Assembly (NCBI GenBank): GCA_017561885.1
Contig: JAFZBF010000052.1
Location: 1-50,708 of the forward strand
Origin: Bacteroidales bacterium
GTDB lineage: Bacteria; Bacteroidota; Bacteroidia; Bacteroidales; UBA932
Direction: 5' to 3'
DNA length: 50,708 bases
Position numbers and translations under genes: made by a program. The notes beneath the pieces were generated by a model. That model was not told the DNA's origin. It did no database searches and saw only the letters and a program-made list of their open reading frames with translations. Positions 33,463 to 43,006 of the stretch are shown here, one piece after another. Position 1 is the stretch's first letter. The number at the start of each line of letters is the position of its first letter.

Positions 33463-35907
33463 CTATCTCGCGGCCTTGACTTTATACGTCTTCCCGGCTA
33501 TGGTCTCCAAATCGTATTCGTAAACTTTCTGGAGCTCGGGCATCGGGGCGTCAAATCCCTCGGCTACGAGGGGAGTGGCGATGTCGGCGCTCTCCATAAG
33601 CTTGTTGGGGTTCTCGCCTGTGGCTTCGGTGAGGCCGGTGCCTTTGAGGGGTACGTATGAGCGGATGCGGACCTTGCCGCCGATGAGCGACTTGATGTCA
33701 GCCTCAGCGAGTTTTGCGTCTTTCCACTTGATGGCTACTTCGAAGCCTCCGCGGGCCTTGAGGCCTTCCACGCTGCCTTTTGCCCAGGTGTCAGGAAGGG
33801 CGGGGAGGAGGTGCAGCGCGCCGTCGTGGCTCTGAAGCAGCATCTCGGCCACACCTGCGGTCAGGCCGAAGTTGCCGTCGATCTGGAACGGTGGATGTGC
33901 GTCGAAGAGGTTGGGATAGGTCCTGCCCGATGCTCGGCCCCAGCCTTCGGATGTCTGAAGCGTGAGCATATTGTTTATGATCTTCAGGGCGTGGTTGCCG
34001 TCGAGCAGGCGGGCCCAGAGGTTCACCTTCCAGCCGATAGACCAGCCGGTGGCCATGTCGCCGCGGTAAATCAGGCTCTGCTTTGCAGCCTGGAACAACT
34101 GCGGATTCTTGTATGGAGACACCTGGTTGCCGGGATAGAGGCCGTAGAGGTGCGACACATGACGGTGTTCGTTCTTCGGGTCGTCGAGGTCCTCGAGCCA
34201 CTCCTGCAGCTGGCCGTACTTGCCGATCTGCATAGGCGGCATGGCGGCCATTGTCTTCTTGATCCTGTCGATGTATTCAGTCTGTTCGGGATGAACCATC
34301 CTGGTGGCCTCGATGGCGTTGGTGAACACGTCGTGGATCAGCTGGATGTCCATAGTACAGCCGGCAACTATCATGCTTCCCCAGCCGGGAGGGCCCTGTT
34401 CAGGAGAGGTGGATGGCGCAGTCACGAGCCAGCCGTAAACGGGATGGGGAATCAGATAGTCGAGATAGAAGTCTGCAAGCCCCTTGAATACATCGTAGTT
34501 CTCGGCGATGAAGCTCTCGTCGCCGCTGAAGAGGTAGTGCTGCCACAGCTGCTGGCTGAGCCATGCGCCGCCCATGGGCCATACATAGTCTCCGAAGTCA
34601 ATAGGGCCGGTTACGCGCCAGATGTCGGTGTTGTGGTGCACAACCCATCCGTCGCAGTCATACAGTTTCCTTGCGGTTTCCTGACCGGTGACTGCGAGTT
34701 CTTGGACCATCTTGATCATAGGCTCGGAGGTCTCCGTGAGGTTGGTGACTTCAGAAGGCCAGTAGTTCATCTCGGCGTTGATGTTGACAGTGTATTTGCC
34801 GTCCCAAGGTGCAAGCAGGCTCTGGTTCCAGATGCCTTGCAGGCCGGCAGCCTGACCGCCGGGCTGAGAAGAGCAGATGAGCAGATACCTGCCGTACTGG
34901 AACATCAGGGCTACGAGGGCCTGGTCGTTGCCATCCTTGAAGTTGGTCACGCGGATGTGAGTCTGCTCGTCGGAGCCTTTGCCGAGGTCGAGCTTCACGC
35001 GGTCGAACTGCTCTGCGAACAGCTTTTGGCTGGCCTTGTACTCACGCTTGAAGTTCTGCTTCGACGCTTTCTTCATCAGGGCTGCGCTGCGGGCCATCTC
35101 GTCGGCGCTTATGTCGTTGTAGTTGACGAAGTTGGTGGCTGCGGTGATGTATATCACAACGCTGTTGGCGTCCTGCACGTCGATGCTGTCGTCATTGACC
35201 TTCACCTTTCCGCCCTTGGCTTTCACTCTGGTACGGTTTGCGAAGCGCACCTTGCCGGGCACGCCTTCGTGGGTCGAACCGGTCGCAGTGAGCACAAGGT
35301 CCTTGCCTTTGGAGAAAACTTCGTATTCCTTGAATGGAGTCTCGTAGCGGAGCTTGCAGCTGATGGCGTGGCGTTTGTCGGCGCTGATGCGCACATACAC
35401 TCCGTTGTTGCGGAACGAGGTGAAGTACTCTCTCGTATAGGTAACGTCTCCGACCTTGTAGCGTACGGTGGCCAGGGCTTTCTCGAGATTCAGGTCGCGA
35501 TAATAGTCGCTGGCCTGGTCGTGGCCCTCGAAGTCGATCATAAGACTTCCGATGGTCTGGTAGGGCATGCCGTTGATGCCGGTCATGAAGTTTTCCTCAA
35601 GGAGCTGAGATGCAAGACGGCCGTCGCCCGCAAAGATGGCTTCACGGACAGCCGGCAGTGCAGCCAGGGCTTTATCGCTGTCGTTGCGGTGAGGGCTGCC
35701 GCCCCAGATTGTCTCTTCGTTGAGCTGGATGCGCTCGGTGGCCGTGCCTCCGAATATCATCGCTCCCATACTGGAGTTGCCCAGCGGCAGGGCTTCAACC
35801 CATTGCTGCGCAGGCTGTGCGTACCACAGCTTGAGATTGTCGTCTGCCTTCGAGAGGATGCAGGAAAGGCAGGTCAGGCACAATACGGCCGTAAAAAAGC
35901 GTTTCAT
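33463..35907 (-). CDS. GH95 family alpha-L-fucosidase/galactosidase-like glycoside hydrolase
   Basis: This 814-residue secreted enzyme has an N-terminal signal peptide ([16 protein letters not shown], possibly a lipoprotein) and matches GH95. Family landmarks are [15 protein letters not shown] and [11 protein letters not shown] at the N-terminus, [13 protein letters not shown] with the paired catalytic Asn, [10 protein letters not shown] with the general acid Glu, and PFQIDGNFG with the conserved Asp. GH95 enzymes cleave terminal alpha-1,2-fucose (or L-galactose) by inversion. It is the last gene of the ampG-namZ run, 4 nt after namZ, so it probably works during turnover of fucosylated glycans together with peptidoglycan salvage. 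Confidence 0.92.
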   Translation of the reverse strand: MKRFFTAVLCLTCLSCILSKADDNLKLWYAQPAQQWVEALPLGNSSMGAMIFGGTATERIQLNEETIWGGSPHRNDSDKALAALPAVREAIFAGDGRLASQLLEENFMTGINGMPYQTIGSLMIDFEGHDQASDYYRDLNLEKALATVRYKVGDVTYTREYFTSFRNNGVYVRISADKRHAISCKLRYETPFKEYEVFSKGKDLVLTATGSTHEGVPGKVRFANRTRVKAKGGKVKVNDDSIDVQDANSVVIYITAATNFVNYNDISADEMARSAALMKKASKQNFKREYKASQKLFAEQFDRVKLDLGKGSDEQTHIRVTNFKDGNDQALVALMFQYGRYLLICSSQPGGQAAGLQGIWNQSLLAPWDGKYTVNINAEMNYWPSEVTNLTETSEPMIKMVQELAVTGQETARKLYDCDGWVVHHNTDIWRVTGPIDFGDYVWPMGGAWLSQQLWQHYLFSGDESFIAENYDVFKGLADFYLDYLIPHPVYGWLVTAPSTSPEQGPPGWGSMIVAGCTMDIQLIHDVFTNAIEATRMVHPEQTEYIDRIKKTMAAMPPMQIGKYGQLQEWLEDLDDPKNEHRHVSHLYGLYPGNQVSPYKNPQLFQAAKQSLIYRGDMATGWSIGWKVNLWARLLDGNHALKIINNMLTLQTSEGWGRASGRTYPNLFDAHPPFQIDGNFGLTAGVAEMLLQSHDGALHLLPALPDTWAKGSVEGLKARGGFEVAIKWKDAKLAEADIKSLIGGKVRIRSYVPLKGTGLTEATGENPNKLMESADIATPLVAEGFDAPMPELQKVYEYDLETIAGKTYKVKAAR

Positions 35908-35911
35908 AGTA

Positions 35912-37162
35912 TTAGTATAGATAGTATTTTGCGGATTTTGCGCGGAACGAGGCCTCGTCCTTGCGCCAGTATTCTTTTATGTCGTCGAAACGGTAATTCT
36001 TGCGGAAAGACTCACGGATCTTGTTGCTGCCGAGCACCTTGTCGAACATAGAGTATTTTGAGGCGTCGGTGTCGCCCAGAGGCTTGCGGGAAGGGTAGAG
36101 GCGGGCGACCTCCTGCATCACGTAGAACTGGATCTCGGTAAGCCTCGCCGCATCGTAGTCGGTGAAGAATATCTGCACTCCGCCCACGGTCTTGCCGGCT
36201 GATGATCCGGATGTTGGCTGGTAGTAAGTGGGACGGAAGCTGACGCCCGGAAGCCCCAGCGCATTCAGCGCGGCTGCGAACTTGTCGGCGTCAGTGATCC
36301 ACGTCGCAGCGAAACACTCGAAAGGCAGGGTATAGCCCACACCTATGTTGAGATAGCCGCCAAGCTCTCCGATAATGCCTGATGCCGGATAGCAGAACGC
36401 AGTCTTGGGGTGAGGAATGTTGGGGGATGTCGGCACCCAGGGCAGGCCGGTGTCGTCGAAGTTCATATCGCGCTCCCAGCCTTCCATAGGAATCACAGTC
36501 AGCTCGCACCTGCGGGGAGTTTCCTTCCCGTTCTGCCCGCGGACCATGCCTTCTTCGTTGAGCATATAGGCCAGCTCGCCGACTGTCAGACCATATACAT
36601 AGGGAATCTCGTACATGCTGACGAACGAGAAATAACCTGGCTCCACGAAACTGCCCTCGACCTTTTGGCCTCCCAGAGGATTGGGACGGTCCAGCACTAT
36701 AACCTCGATGCTCTGCTCGGCGCAGGCCTGCATCACGAGTCCGAGAGTGCTGATGAAGGTGTATGAGCGGCATCCGTTGTCCTGTATGTCATATACTACG
36801 GCATCCAGACCCTGCAGCATCTTGGCAGTGGGCTTGCGGGTGCTTCCGTAGAGGGAGTAGATGGGAAGCCCTGTTTTCTTGTCGGTGCTCTGGGCTACAT
36901 AGCCGCCGGCCTGGATGTCGCCGCGCACTCCGTGCTCGGGGCCGAAGAGGGCCACCAGCTTGACGTTCGGGGCGTTGAAGAGAATGTCGACGGTGGAATT
37001 CAGGTTGCGGTCCACTCCGGTCGGATTGGTCACCAGTCCGACGCGCTTGCCTTCCAGAACAGAGAAGTTGTTCTCCACCAGCACTTCGAGTCCGGTCTTG
37101 ACGGTCGCTGAGGCGCTGAGTGCTGAGGCCAGGCATACCAGTATGATAAGCAGTTTCTTCAT
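35912..37162 (-). CDS. namZ: NamZ-like exo-beta-N-acetylmuramidase (DUF1343, GH171)
   Basis: This 416-residue protein has a signal peptide ([19 protein letters not shown]) and the DUF1343 domain, with [37 protein letters not shown] and DRPNPLGG. NamZ enzymes release non-reducing-end N-acetylmuramic acid from peptidoglycan fragments, as shown for Bacillus and Tannerella homologues. It lies 4 nt downstream of an AmpG-like transporter gene and 4 nt upstream of GH95, giving a cell-wall recycling operon. Confidence 0.92.
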   Translation of the reverse strand: MKKLLIILVCLASALSASATVKTGLEVLVENNFSVLEGKRVGLVTNPTGVDRNLNSTVDILFNAPNVKLVALFGPEHGVRGDIQAGGYVAQSTDKKTGLPIYSLYGSTRKPTAKMLQGLDAVVYDIQDNGCRSYTFISTLGLVMQACAEQSIEVIVLDRPNPLGGQKVEGSFVEPGYFSFVSMYEIPYVYGLTVGELAYMLNEEGMVRGQNGKETPRRCELTVIPMEGWERDMNFDDTGLPWVPTSPNIPHPKTAFCYPASGIIGELGGYLNIGVGYTLPFECFAATWITDADKFAAALNALGLPGVSFRPTYYQPTSGSSAGKTVGGVQIFFTDYDAARLTEIQFYVMQEVARLYPSRKPLGDTDASKYSMFDKVLGSNKIRESFRKNYRFDDIKEYWRKDEASFRAKSAKYYLY

Positions 37163-37166
37163 TTTG

Positions 37167-38459
37167 TCAATCTTTCTTCTGTCCGAACTCTGCCGGAAGT
37201 TTCTCCCTCACAAGGAATGACGCCACGATTCCCGGGATGGTGCAGATGCATACCCAGACGAAGAACAGGACGTATCCCACGCTGTCGGCAATCCATCCGG
37301 CCGCCATTCCGGGCAGCATCATACCCAGCGCCATGAAGCCGGTGCCGATGGCGTAGTGCGCTGTCTTGTGTGCGCCTTTGGCTATGTATATGAGGAACAT
37401 CGTGTATGCGGTAAAGCCAAAACCGTACCCGAATTGTTCCAGGAATACGAAGGATGATATAAGTGCAACGCTTTTAGTGCCGCAGAGCGACATTATCACG
37501 TATACGAGATCCGGCAGGTTGATGGCAAGGGCCATCGGAATGAGCCAGCGGCGGAAACCGTCGCGGCTGATTACCATGCCACTCAGCATACCGCCCAGCA
37601 GCAGGGCTATCACGCCGAGAGTGCCGTAGATTCCTCCGACGGTGGCAGTGGCCAGCTCGAGGCCTCCCGCCTGCGTGGTGTCAAGCATAAATGGCTGTGC
37701 TATCTTCACCAGCTGGCTCTCTCCGAGACGGTAGGTCAGCAGGAAGAAGAATATCAGTCCCATATGGTCTTTCTTGAAGAAGGTTACGAAGGTCGTGACA
37801 AACTCCTTCCAGATGGTCTTTGCGGAAATGTCGCTGCGGGGCGCGTCGCTCTCGGGCTTTGGAAGCACGAAGCGGTGCCATACCGTGAGGGCGATGAATA
37901 TGGCGGCCAGCAGGTAGAAGCTCAGGCTCCACGAAAGAGCTATGTTGCCGTTAAGGCTGGGGAAGAGCTTGCCCTGCTCGATCCAGCCGGCGAACATCAC
38001 CAGCACGCCCTGGCCGAAAATCATAGCCACGCGGTAGAAGATGTTGCGGATGCCTGCGAAGAAACTCTGCCCGCCTTCGTCGAGGCCGTGCATATAAAAG
38101 CCGTCGGCTGCGATGTCGTGGGTTGCGGATGCGAAGGCCAGCAGCCAGAAGAACGCCAGCGTTATCTGCACGTAATGGTCGGCGGGGATGAAGAAGGCCA
38201 CTCCTGCGAAGGCTGCGGCCATCAGGGTCTGCATGGTGTTGATCCACCAGCGCTTGGTCTTGATGAGGTCGACGAAAGGGCTCCACAGGGGTTTGATGAC
38301 CCACGGAAGGTAGAGCCAAGAGGTATACAGGGCTATTTCAGTATTGGAGAGGCCGAGCTTCTTGTACATCACTACTGCGACGGTCATCACAGCGACGTAG
38401 GGAAGGCCCTCTGCGAAGTAGAGGGTGGGAATCCATTTCCAGCCTTTTGACAGTTTCAT
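37167..38459 (-). CDS. ampG: AmpG-like MFS muropeptide transporter
   Basis: This 430-residue major-facilitator protein has about 12 hydrophobic segments. The opening WIPTLYFAEGLPYVAVMTVAVVMYKKLGLSNTEIALYTSW and KPLWSPFVDL are typical of AmpG-type permeases, which import anhydromuropeptides or MurNAc derivatives across the inner membrane. It precedes namZ by 4 nt. The next upstream gene, umuC, is only 39 nt away, so it may share a transcript or have a promoter in that short gap; I saw no clear box there. Confidence 0.88.
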   Translation of the reverse strand: MKLSKGWKWIPTLYFAEGLPYVAVMTVAVVMYKKLGLSNTEIALYTSWLYLPWVIKPLWSPFVDLIKTKRWWINTMQTLMAAAFAGVAFFIPADHYVQITLAFFWLLAFASATHDIAADGFYMHGLDEGGQSFFAGIRNIFYRVAMIFGQGVLVMFAGWIEQGKLFPSLNGNIALSWSLSFYLLAAIFIALTVWHRFVLPKPESDAPRSDISAKTIWKEFVTTFVTFFKKDHMGLIFFFLLTYRLGESQLVKIAQPFMLDTTQAGGLELATATVGGIYGTLGVIALLLGGMLSGMVISRDGFRRWLIPMALAINLPDLVYVIMSLCGTKSVALISSFVFLEQFGYGFGFTAYTMFLIYIAKGAHKTAHYAIGTGFMALGMMLPGMAAGWIADSVGYVLFFVWVCICTIPGIVASFLVREKLPAEFGQKKD

Positions 38460-38498
38460 GGCACTAGCGCAATCGGGCTGTAAGTTAGTAAAAAAACG

Positions 38499-39758
38499 CT
38501 AGACTACAACCTCCATCAGCTCATCCCAGCGGGTGGTGTAGCGTTTCGAGACGTGGGCGCGGGTGGAGTACTGGTCCATCTCGCCGTTGGAAGCTATGCG
38601 CACCGTGGATTTTCCGTTGGTGCTGTTTATGCTGTCGATGACCTTCATCAGTCGGTCCTGCTTCTCGTGGTCGACGGTGTCGAAGAAGACGCCCTGCACC
38701 TTGTCGCTGTCCACAAGGTCGGTCACCATCACGCCGGCTCTCTTGTAGCCGAAGCCTTTCTTGAATATCGTCTTCAGCGCCGCGGCGACAGCGTCGGTCA
38801 TCTCGATGGTGCTGTTGGTCGCCACCTCGAAGCCTGTGGTGCGGATGCTGTAGTCCTGCGGTTTCTCCTCCCTGTGGCGGTTGGTGAGGATGAACACGTG
38901 CAGTACGTATGCCTTCATCTGCTGGGCACGGAGCTTCTCGGCGACCTTTGCGGTGAATGTGGCAACGGCTGCGTCGAGCTTGCCCAAGTCGGTCATATCG
39001 TGCGCGAAGGAGCGGGACACACAGATGGTCTGGCGGTCGCGGGGAACTTCGTCGAACTGGATACAAGGCTCGCCGTGCAGTTCCAGCCATGTCTTGACGC
39101 CGGTGACGCTCATCAGGCGGCTCACTTCGCTTCGGGGCAGGGATGTGAAGTCCCAGGCCGTATGAACACCCATCAATTCCAGTTTCTTGCGGTACTTGCG
39201 GCCGATACCCCAGACGTCTCCGACGGGGAATTTGCGGAGCACCTTCTCGATGTCCTGCGGCCGGTACATCAGGCAGCAGCCGCGGAGCTTGGGGTATTGC
39301 TTGCAGAGCTTGCTGGCAATCTTTGCAAGGGTCTTGGTGGGGGCGATGCCGATGCTGACCGGGATGCCTGTGTCTTTGCGGATACGGGCCGAAAGGTCAC
39401 GGCCTTTCTGCTGAAGGCCTTCCAGCGGCAGGCCTTCGAGATTGAGGAAGGCTTCGTCGATTGAATAGACTTCGATAGAAGGAACGGTCTCCTTGAGGAT
39501 TGACATCACCCTGTTGCTCATATCTCCGTAGAGCTGGTAATTGGACGAAAAGACAGCAATGCCATTCTTCTCTATCACATCCTTCGCCTGGAAAAGGGGA
39601 GTGCCCATCTTGATGCCGAGGGCCTTGGCCTCGTTGCTGCGCGCGATGATGCAGCCGTCGTTGTTGGACAGCACCACCACGGGCTTGCCGTCCAGATCGG
39701 GACGGAAGACTCTCTCGCAGCTCGCGAAGAAATTGTTGCAGTCGCAAAGGCCAACCAT
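38499..39758 (-). CDS. umuC: Y-family DNA polymerase V subunit UmuC
   Basis: This 419-residue translesion polymerase starts LCDCNNFFASCERVFRPDLDG, with the metal-binding Asp6, and has YSIDEAFLNL with the catalytic Asp-Glu pair, then a helix-hairpin-helix (VGDVWGIGRKYRKKL) and little-finger domain. The C-terminal ~50 residues (DRLMKVIDSINSTNGKSTVRIA) match the DUF4113 extension of UmuC. The polymerase extends past damaged bases when complexed with UmuD'. It lies 15 nt after umuD. Confidence 0.95.
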   Translation of the reverse strand: MVGLCDCNNFFASCERVFRPDLDGKPVVVLSNNDGCIIARSNEAKALGIKMGTPLFQAKDVIEKNGIAVFSSNYQLYGDMSNRVMSILKETVPSIEVYSIDEAFLNLEGLPLEGLQQKGRDLSARIRKDTGIPVSIGIAPTKTLAKIASKLCKQYPKLRGCCLMYRPQDIEKVLRKFPVGDVWGIGRKYRKKLELMGVHTAWDFTSLPRSEVSRLMSVTGVKTWLELHGEPCIQFDEVPRDRQTICVSRSFAHDMTDLGKLDAAVATFTAKVAEKLRAQQMKAYVLHVFILTNRHREEKPQDYSIRTTGFEVATNSTIEMTDAVAAALKTIFKKGFGYKRAGVMVTDLVDSDKVQGVFFDTVDHEKQDRLMKVIDSINSTNGKSTVRIASNGEMDQYSTRAHVSKRYTTRWDELMEVVV

Positions 39759-39773
39759 CGGGTCGCGGAAGGG

Positions 39774-40154
39774 TTACATTTTCTTGATGAGATACTTCAC
39801 GATGCCCCAGATGGCGAACTGGTTGTTCTCGTCCACACGGATGGGCTGGAAGTCTTTGTTGGCGGGCATGAGCAGGGCGTAGTCGCCCATACTCTTGTAT
39901 TTCTTGAGGGTGAATTCGCCGTCCACGAAGCATACTGCCAGGCAGCCGTCGTACGGCTCTGCGCTCTTGTCGATTATCAGCAGGTCTCCGTCGTCCACTC
40001 CGTCGTCGATCATCGACAGGCCGCGCACTCTTGCAAAGAAAGTCGACGCAGGATTGTGCACCAGGACCTTGTTGAGGTCGAGGGCGACATCAATGAAATC
40101 TTCGGCGGGAGAGGGGAACCCTGCGTTTATTAAGGCTATCTTGTCTTCTTCCAT
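39774..40154 (-). CDS. umuD: UmuD, self-cleaving S24 peptidase
   Basis: This 126-residue protein has the S24 peptidase fold of UmuD. The cleavage site is at NAGFPSPAED (Ala11-Gly12). The catalytic Ser is S47 in RGLSMIDDGV and the Lys is in FTLKK (K84 or K85). RecA-stimulated self-cleavage would produce UmuD', the active partner of UmuC. Upstream is a GAAA-N19-TATATA promoter and only a ~7-nt leader. I found no obvious LexA-type palindrome. Confidence 0.93.
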   Translation of the reverse strand: MEEDKIALINAGFPSPAEDFIDVALDLNKVLVHNPASTFFARVRGLSMIDDGVDDGDLLIIDKSAEPYDGCLAVCFVDGEFTLKKYKSMGDYALLMPANKDFQPIRVDENNQFAIWGIVKYLIKKM

Positions 40155-40167
40155 TGAAAAAACAAAT

Positions 40168-40196
40168 TATATACAAATTTATAAATTTCTATTTTC
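40168..40196 (-). promoter_or_regulatory. GAAA-N19-TATATA promoter, umuDC
   Basis: On the minus strand GAAA (40196-40193), 19 nt, TATATA (40173-40168), followed by ATTTG. It is the only site of this class outside the accessory block and links umuDC to the same set. TATAATTTG also partly resembles the housekeeping box, so dual recognition is possible. Confidence 0.55.
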
Positions 40197-40208
40197 TAAA
40201 TATTTGCT

Positions 40209-40216
40209 TACATTTG
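40209..40216 (+). promoter_or_regulatory. Housekeeping -7 box (TACATTTG), ppdK
   Basis: TACATTTG matches TAnnTTTG and lies 45 nt before the ppdK start. No TTTG at the expected -33 distance was found. Confidence 0.5.
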
Positions 40217-40261
40217 CGCCCGTTCTAAGAAGTTTTAATTAAAAATTTACACTGACCTGTT

Positions 40262-42994
40262 ATGACAACTAAAAGAGTTTATTTGTTCGGTGGCAAAAAA
40301 GCCGAAGGAAACGGCTCAATGCGGAATTTGTTGGGTGGCAAGGGTGCGAACCTTGCCGAAATGTGTACACTCGGAATGCCTGTTCCCGCAGGATTCACCA
40401 TCACTACCGAGTGCTGCACCGAGTATTTCAATCTGGGTGGTCAGTTCCCCGCAGGGCTTGAGGCCGATGTGAAGGCAGCCCTTGCAGCCACTGAAAAAAC
40501 TATGGGCAAGAAGTTTGGAGACGTCAAGGATCCTCTCCTCGTATCTTGCCGTTCAGGTGCCAGAAGTTCAATGCCCGGTATGATGGACACCGTCCTCAAT
40601 ATCGGTCTGTGCACCGCCACAATTCCCGGTCTTATTGCCAAGACCAAGAATCCGAGGTTCGTTTATGATGCTTACCGTCGTCTGATCATGATGTACTCAG
40701 ACGTCGTTATGGAAAAAGCAGAAGGCATCGAGCCTGCCGACGGACAGGGAATTCGTGAGCAGCTCGAGAATATGATGTACGAGCTCAAGGAAAAGAAAGG
40801 ATATAAGAGCGATACCGACCTCAAGGAGAAAGACCTTATCGATCTTTGCGAGGCGTTCAAGAAGAAGATCAAGGAAGTCCTCCACGTTGAATTCCCCGAC
40901 AATGCCCACGATCAGCTCTGGGGTGGAATCGGCGCCGTTTTCAAATCATGGAACGGTAAACGTGCCGTGGCATACCGCCGCATCGAGGGTATTCCCGACA
41001 ACTGGGGTACTGCAGTAAACGTGCAGTCAATGGTGTTCGGAAACATGGGTGACACTTCTGCCACCGGCGTTGCATTCTCACGCAACCCCGCAACCGGAGA
41101 CAACAACTTCTACGGTGAATGGCTCATCAACGCCCAGGGTGAAGACGTGGTTGCCGGTATCCGCACCCCCAACCCTTTGAATGAAGCTACAAAGAATGCT
41201 CACAACAAGCACCTGAAGTCTTTGGAAGTAGCAATGCCTGATGTCTACAAGGAACTTGACGACATCCGTCAGAGGCTCGAGAGCCACTTCAAGGATATGC
41301 AGGATATCGAGTTCACAATTCAGGAAGGCAAACTCTGGATGCTCCAGTGCCGTATCGGCAAACGCACGGGTCTGGCTGCCCTGAACATGGCGATGGATAT
41401 GATCGAGGAAGGCCTCATCAACGACAAGACTGCCGTTCTGCGCGTCAGCCCGAGTCAGCTTGAAGAGCTGCTTCACCCGATTCTGAATCCCAATGCAGAA
41501 AAGAATGCTGCAGTTATCGCTCACGGCCTTCCCGCAGGTCCCGGCGGCGCTGTCGGCAAGATAGTCTTCACTCCGGCTGATGCTGTTGCAGCTGCTGCCC
41601 GCAAGGAAGACGTTATCCTCGTCCGTGAAGATACATCTCCTGAGGACGTGGAAGGTATGAGAGTAGCCGTAGGTCTGCTTACCGCACGCGGAGGTATGAC
41701 TTCACACGCCGCTCTGGTAGCCCGTGGATGGGGCAAGTGCTGCATTGTAGGCTGCGAGGCCATTACCTTCACTTCAGGCGCAAAGGGCGAGAAGATCCTG
41801 AACATCGCCGGCAAGCAGTATCACGAGGGCGACATATTCTCTCTCAACGGTACCAAGGGCCTTGTATATGATACTGCAGTCAGCACAATCGACGCTACTG
41901 AGAATGTCCGTTATATGAAGTTCATGCAGATTGTTGACAAATACCGCCGTCTCAGCGTGCGTACCAACGCCGACAATCCTGAGGATGCACAGAAGGCTAT
42001 CGAATTCGGTGCCGAGGGTATCGGTCTGTTCCGTATCGAGCATATGTTCTACGGCAAGAACTCTGAAGAACCCCTTGCCAAACTCCGCAAGGTTATCTTC
42101 ACCGCTACCGAAAAAGAACGCGCTGCCGCTGTGAACGAGCTTGAACCTTACGTAAAGGCAGCTGCCAAGAACACGATGCGCGTGATGAGTGCCAAGTCAG
42201 TTACCTTCCGTCTGCTCGATCCGCCGTTGCACGAGTTCGTGCCTCAGACCCGCAACAAACAGGAAGAACTGGCCAAGGAACTTGGCGTTTCTGTAGCCGA
42301 GATCAAGAAACGCGGCAAGGCTCTCCACGAGATCAACCCTATGATGGGACACCGCGGAGTACGTCTGGGCATCACCTTCCCGACTTTGAACGAAATGCAG
42401 TTCAGGGCAATCTTCGAGGCTGCAGCCGAGCTTATCCTCGAAGGTTTCGATCCTCATCCCGAGATCATGATCCCTGTCACCATTTCAGTAAACGAGCTGA
42501 ACTTCGAGAAACGTATCTGCGAAAGGGTACACAAGGAAGTTGAAGAGAAGTTCGATATGGACGTCCCGTATATGTTCGGTACTATGATCGAGATTCCGCG
42601 TGCCGCTCTGCTCGCCGACCGTATGGCCCGCACCGCACAGTTCTTCTCATTCGGTACCAACGACCTTACCCAGATGACCTACGGCTTCAGCCGCGATGAC
42701 ATCGGTTCGTTCATGAACGACTACCTGAACAACAAGATCCTCCCGTTCGACCCGTTCCAGAGCATCGACCAGGAATCTGTCGGCCGTCTTATCAAGATGG
42801 GTATAGACGGCGGTCGCTCAACTCGCAAGAACCTTAAGGTCGGTATCTGCGGTGAGCACGGCGGTGATGCCGCTTCAGTGGAATTCTGCCACAAGATCGG
42901 TATGAACTACGTGTCTTGCTCTCCTTTCAGGGTGCCTATCGCACGCCTCGCTGCTGCACAGGCTGCCATCAAGGAAGAACTTGAGAAGAAGTAA
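40262..42994 (+). CDS. ppdK: Pyruvate, phosphate dikinase
   Basis: This 910-residue enzyme interconverts pyruvate, ATP and phosphate with PEP, AMP and PPi. It has the N-terminal nucleotide-binding domain (LLGGKGANLAEM; SCRSGARSSMPGMMDTVLN), the phosphohistidine swivel domain with GGMTSHAALVARGWG (His482) and the C-terminal PEP/pyruvate barrel. The barrel includes FSFGTNDLTQMTYG, CGEHGGDAASVEFCHK and Cys886 in VSCSPFRVPIARLA. Full length is normal for the family. It is divergent from umuD and convergent with the SpoIID gene; no terminator is visible in the 12-nt gap. Confidence 0.97.
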   Translation: MTTKRVYLFGGKKAEGNGSMRNLLGGKGANLAEMCTLGMPVPAGFTITTECCTEYFNLGGQFPAGLEADVKAALAATEKTMGKKFGDVKDPLLVSCRSGARSSMPGMMDTVLNIGLCTATIPGLIAKTKNPRFVYDAYRRLIMMYSDVVMEKAEGIEPADGQGIREQLENMMYELKEKKGYKSDTDLKEKDLIDLCEAFKKKIKEVLHVEFPDNAHDQLWGGIGAVFKSWNGKRAVAYRRIEGIPDNWGTAVNVQSMVFGNMGDTSATGVAFSRNPATGDNNFYGEWLINAQGEDVVAGIRTPNPLNEATKNAHNKHLKSLEVAMPDVYKELDDIRQRLESHFKDMQDIEFTIQEGKLWMLQCRIGKRTGLAALNMAMDMIEEGLINDKTAVLRVSPSQLEELLHPILNPNAEKNAAVIAHGLPAGPGGAVGKIVFTPADAVAAAARKEDVILVREDTSPEDVEGMRVAVGLLTARGGMTSHAALVARGWGKCCIVGCEAITFTSGAKGEKILNIAGKQYHEGDIFSLNGTKGLVYDTAVSTIDATENVRYMKFMQIVDKYRRLSVRTNADNPEDAQKAIEFGAEGIGLFRIEHMFYGKNSEEPLAKLRKVIFTATEKERAAAVNELEPYVKAAAKNTMRVMSAKSVTFRLLDPPLHEFVPQTRNKQEELAKELGVSVAEIKKRGKALHEINPMMGHRGVRLGITFPTLNEMQFRAIFEAAAELILEGFDPHPEIMIPVTISVNELNFEKRICERVHKEVEEKFDMDVPYMFGTMIEIPRAALLADRMARTAQFFSFGTNDLTQMTYGFSRDDIGSFMNDYLNNKILPFDPFQSIDQESVGRLIKMGIDGGRSTRKNLKVGICGEHGGDAASVEFCHKIGMNYVSCSPFRVPIARLAAAQAAIKEELEKK

Positions 42995-43006
42995 CAGTTC
43001 AGACAA

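Noticed and set aside
33811..36051. 746-codon open frame antisense to GH95 and the end of namZ
   Set aside because: It lies wholly opposite genes with strong family motifs and its translation is Val/Ala/His-rich without any recognisable motif.
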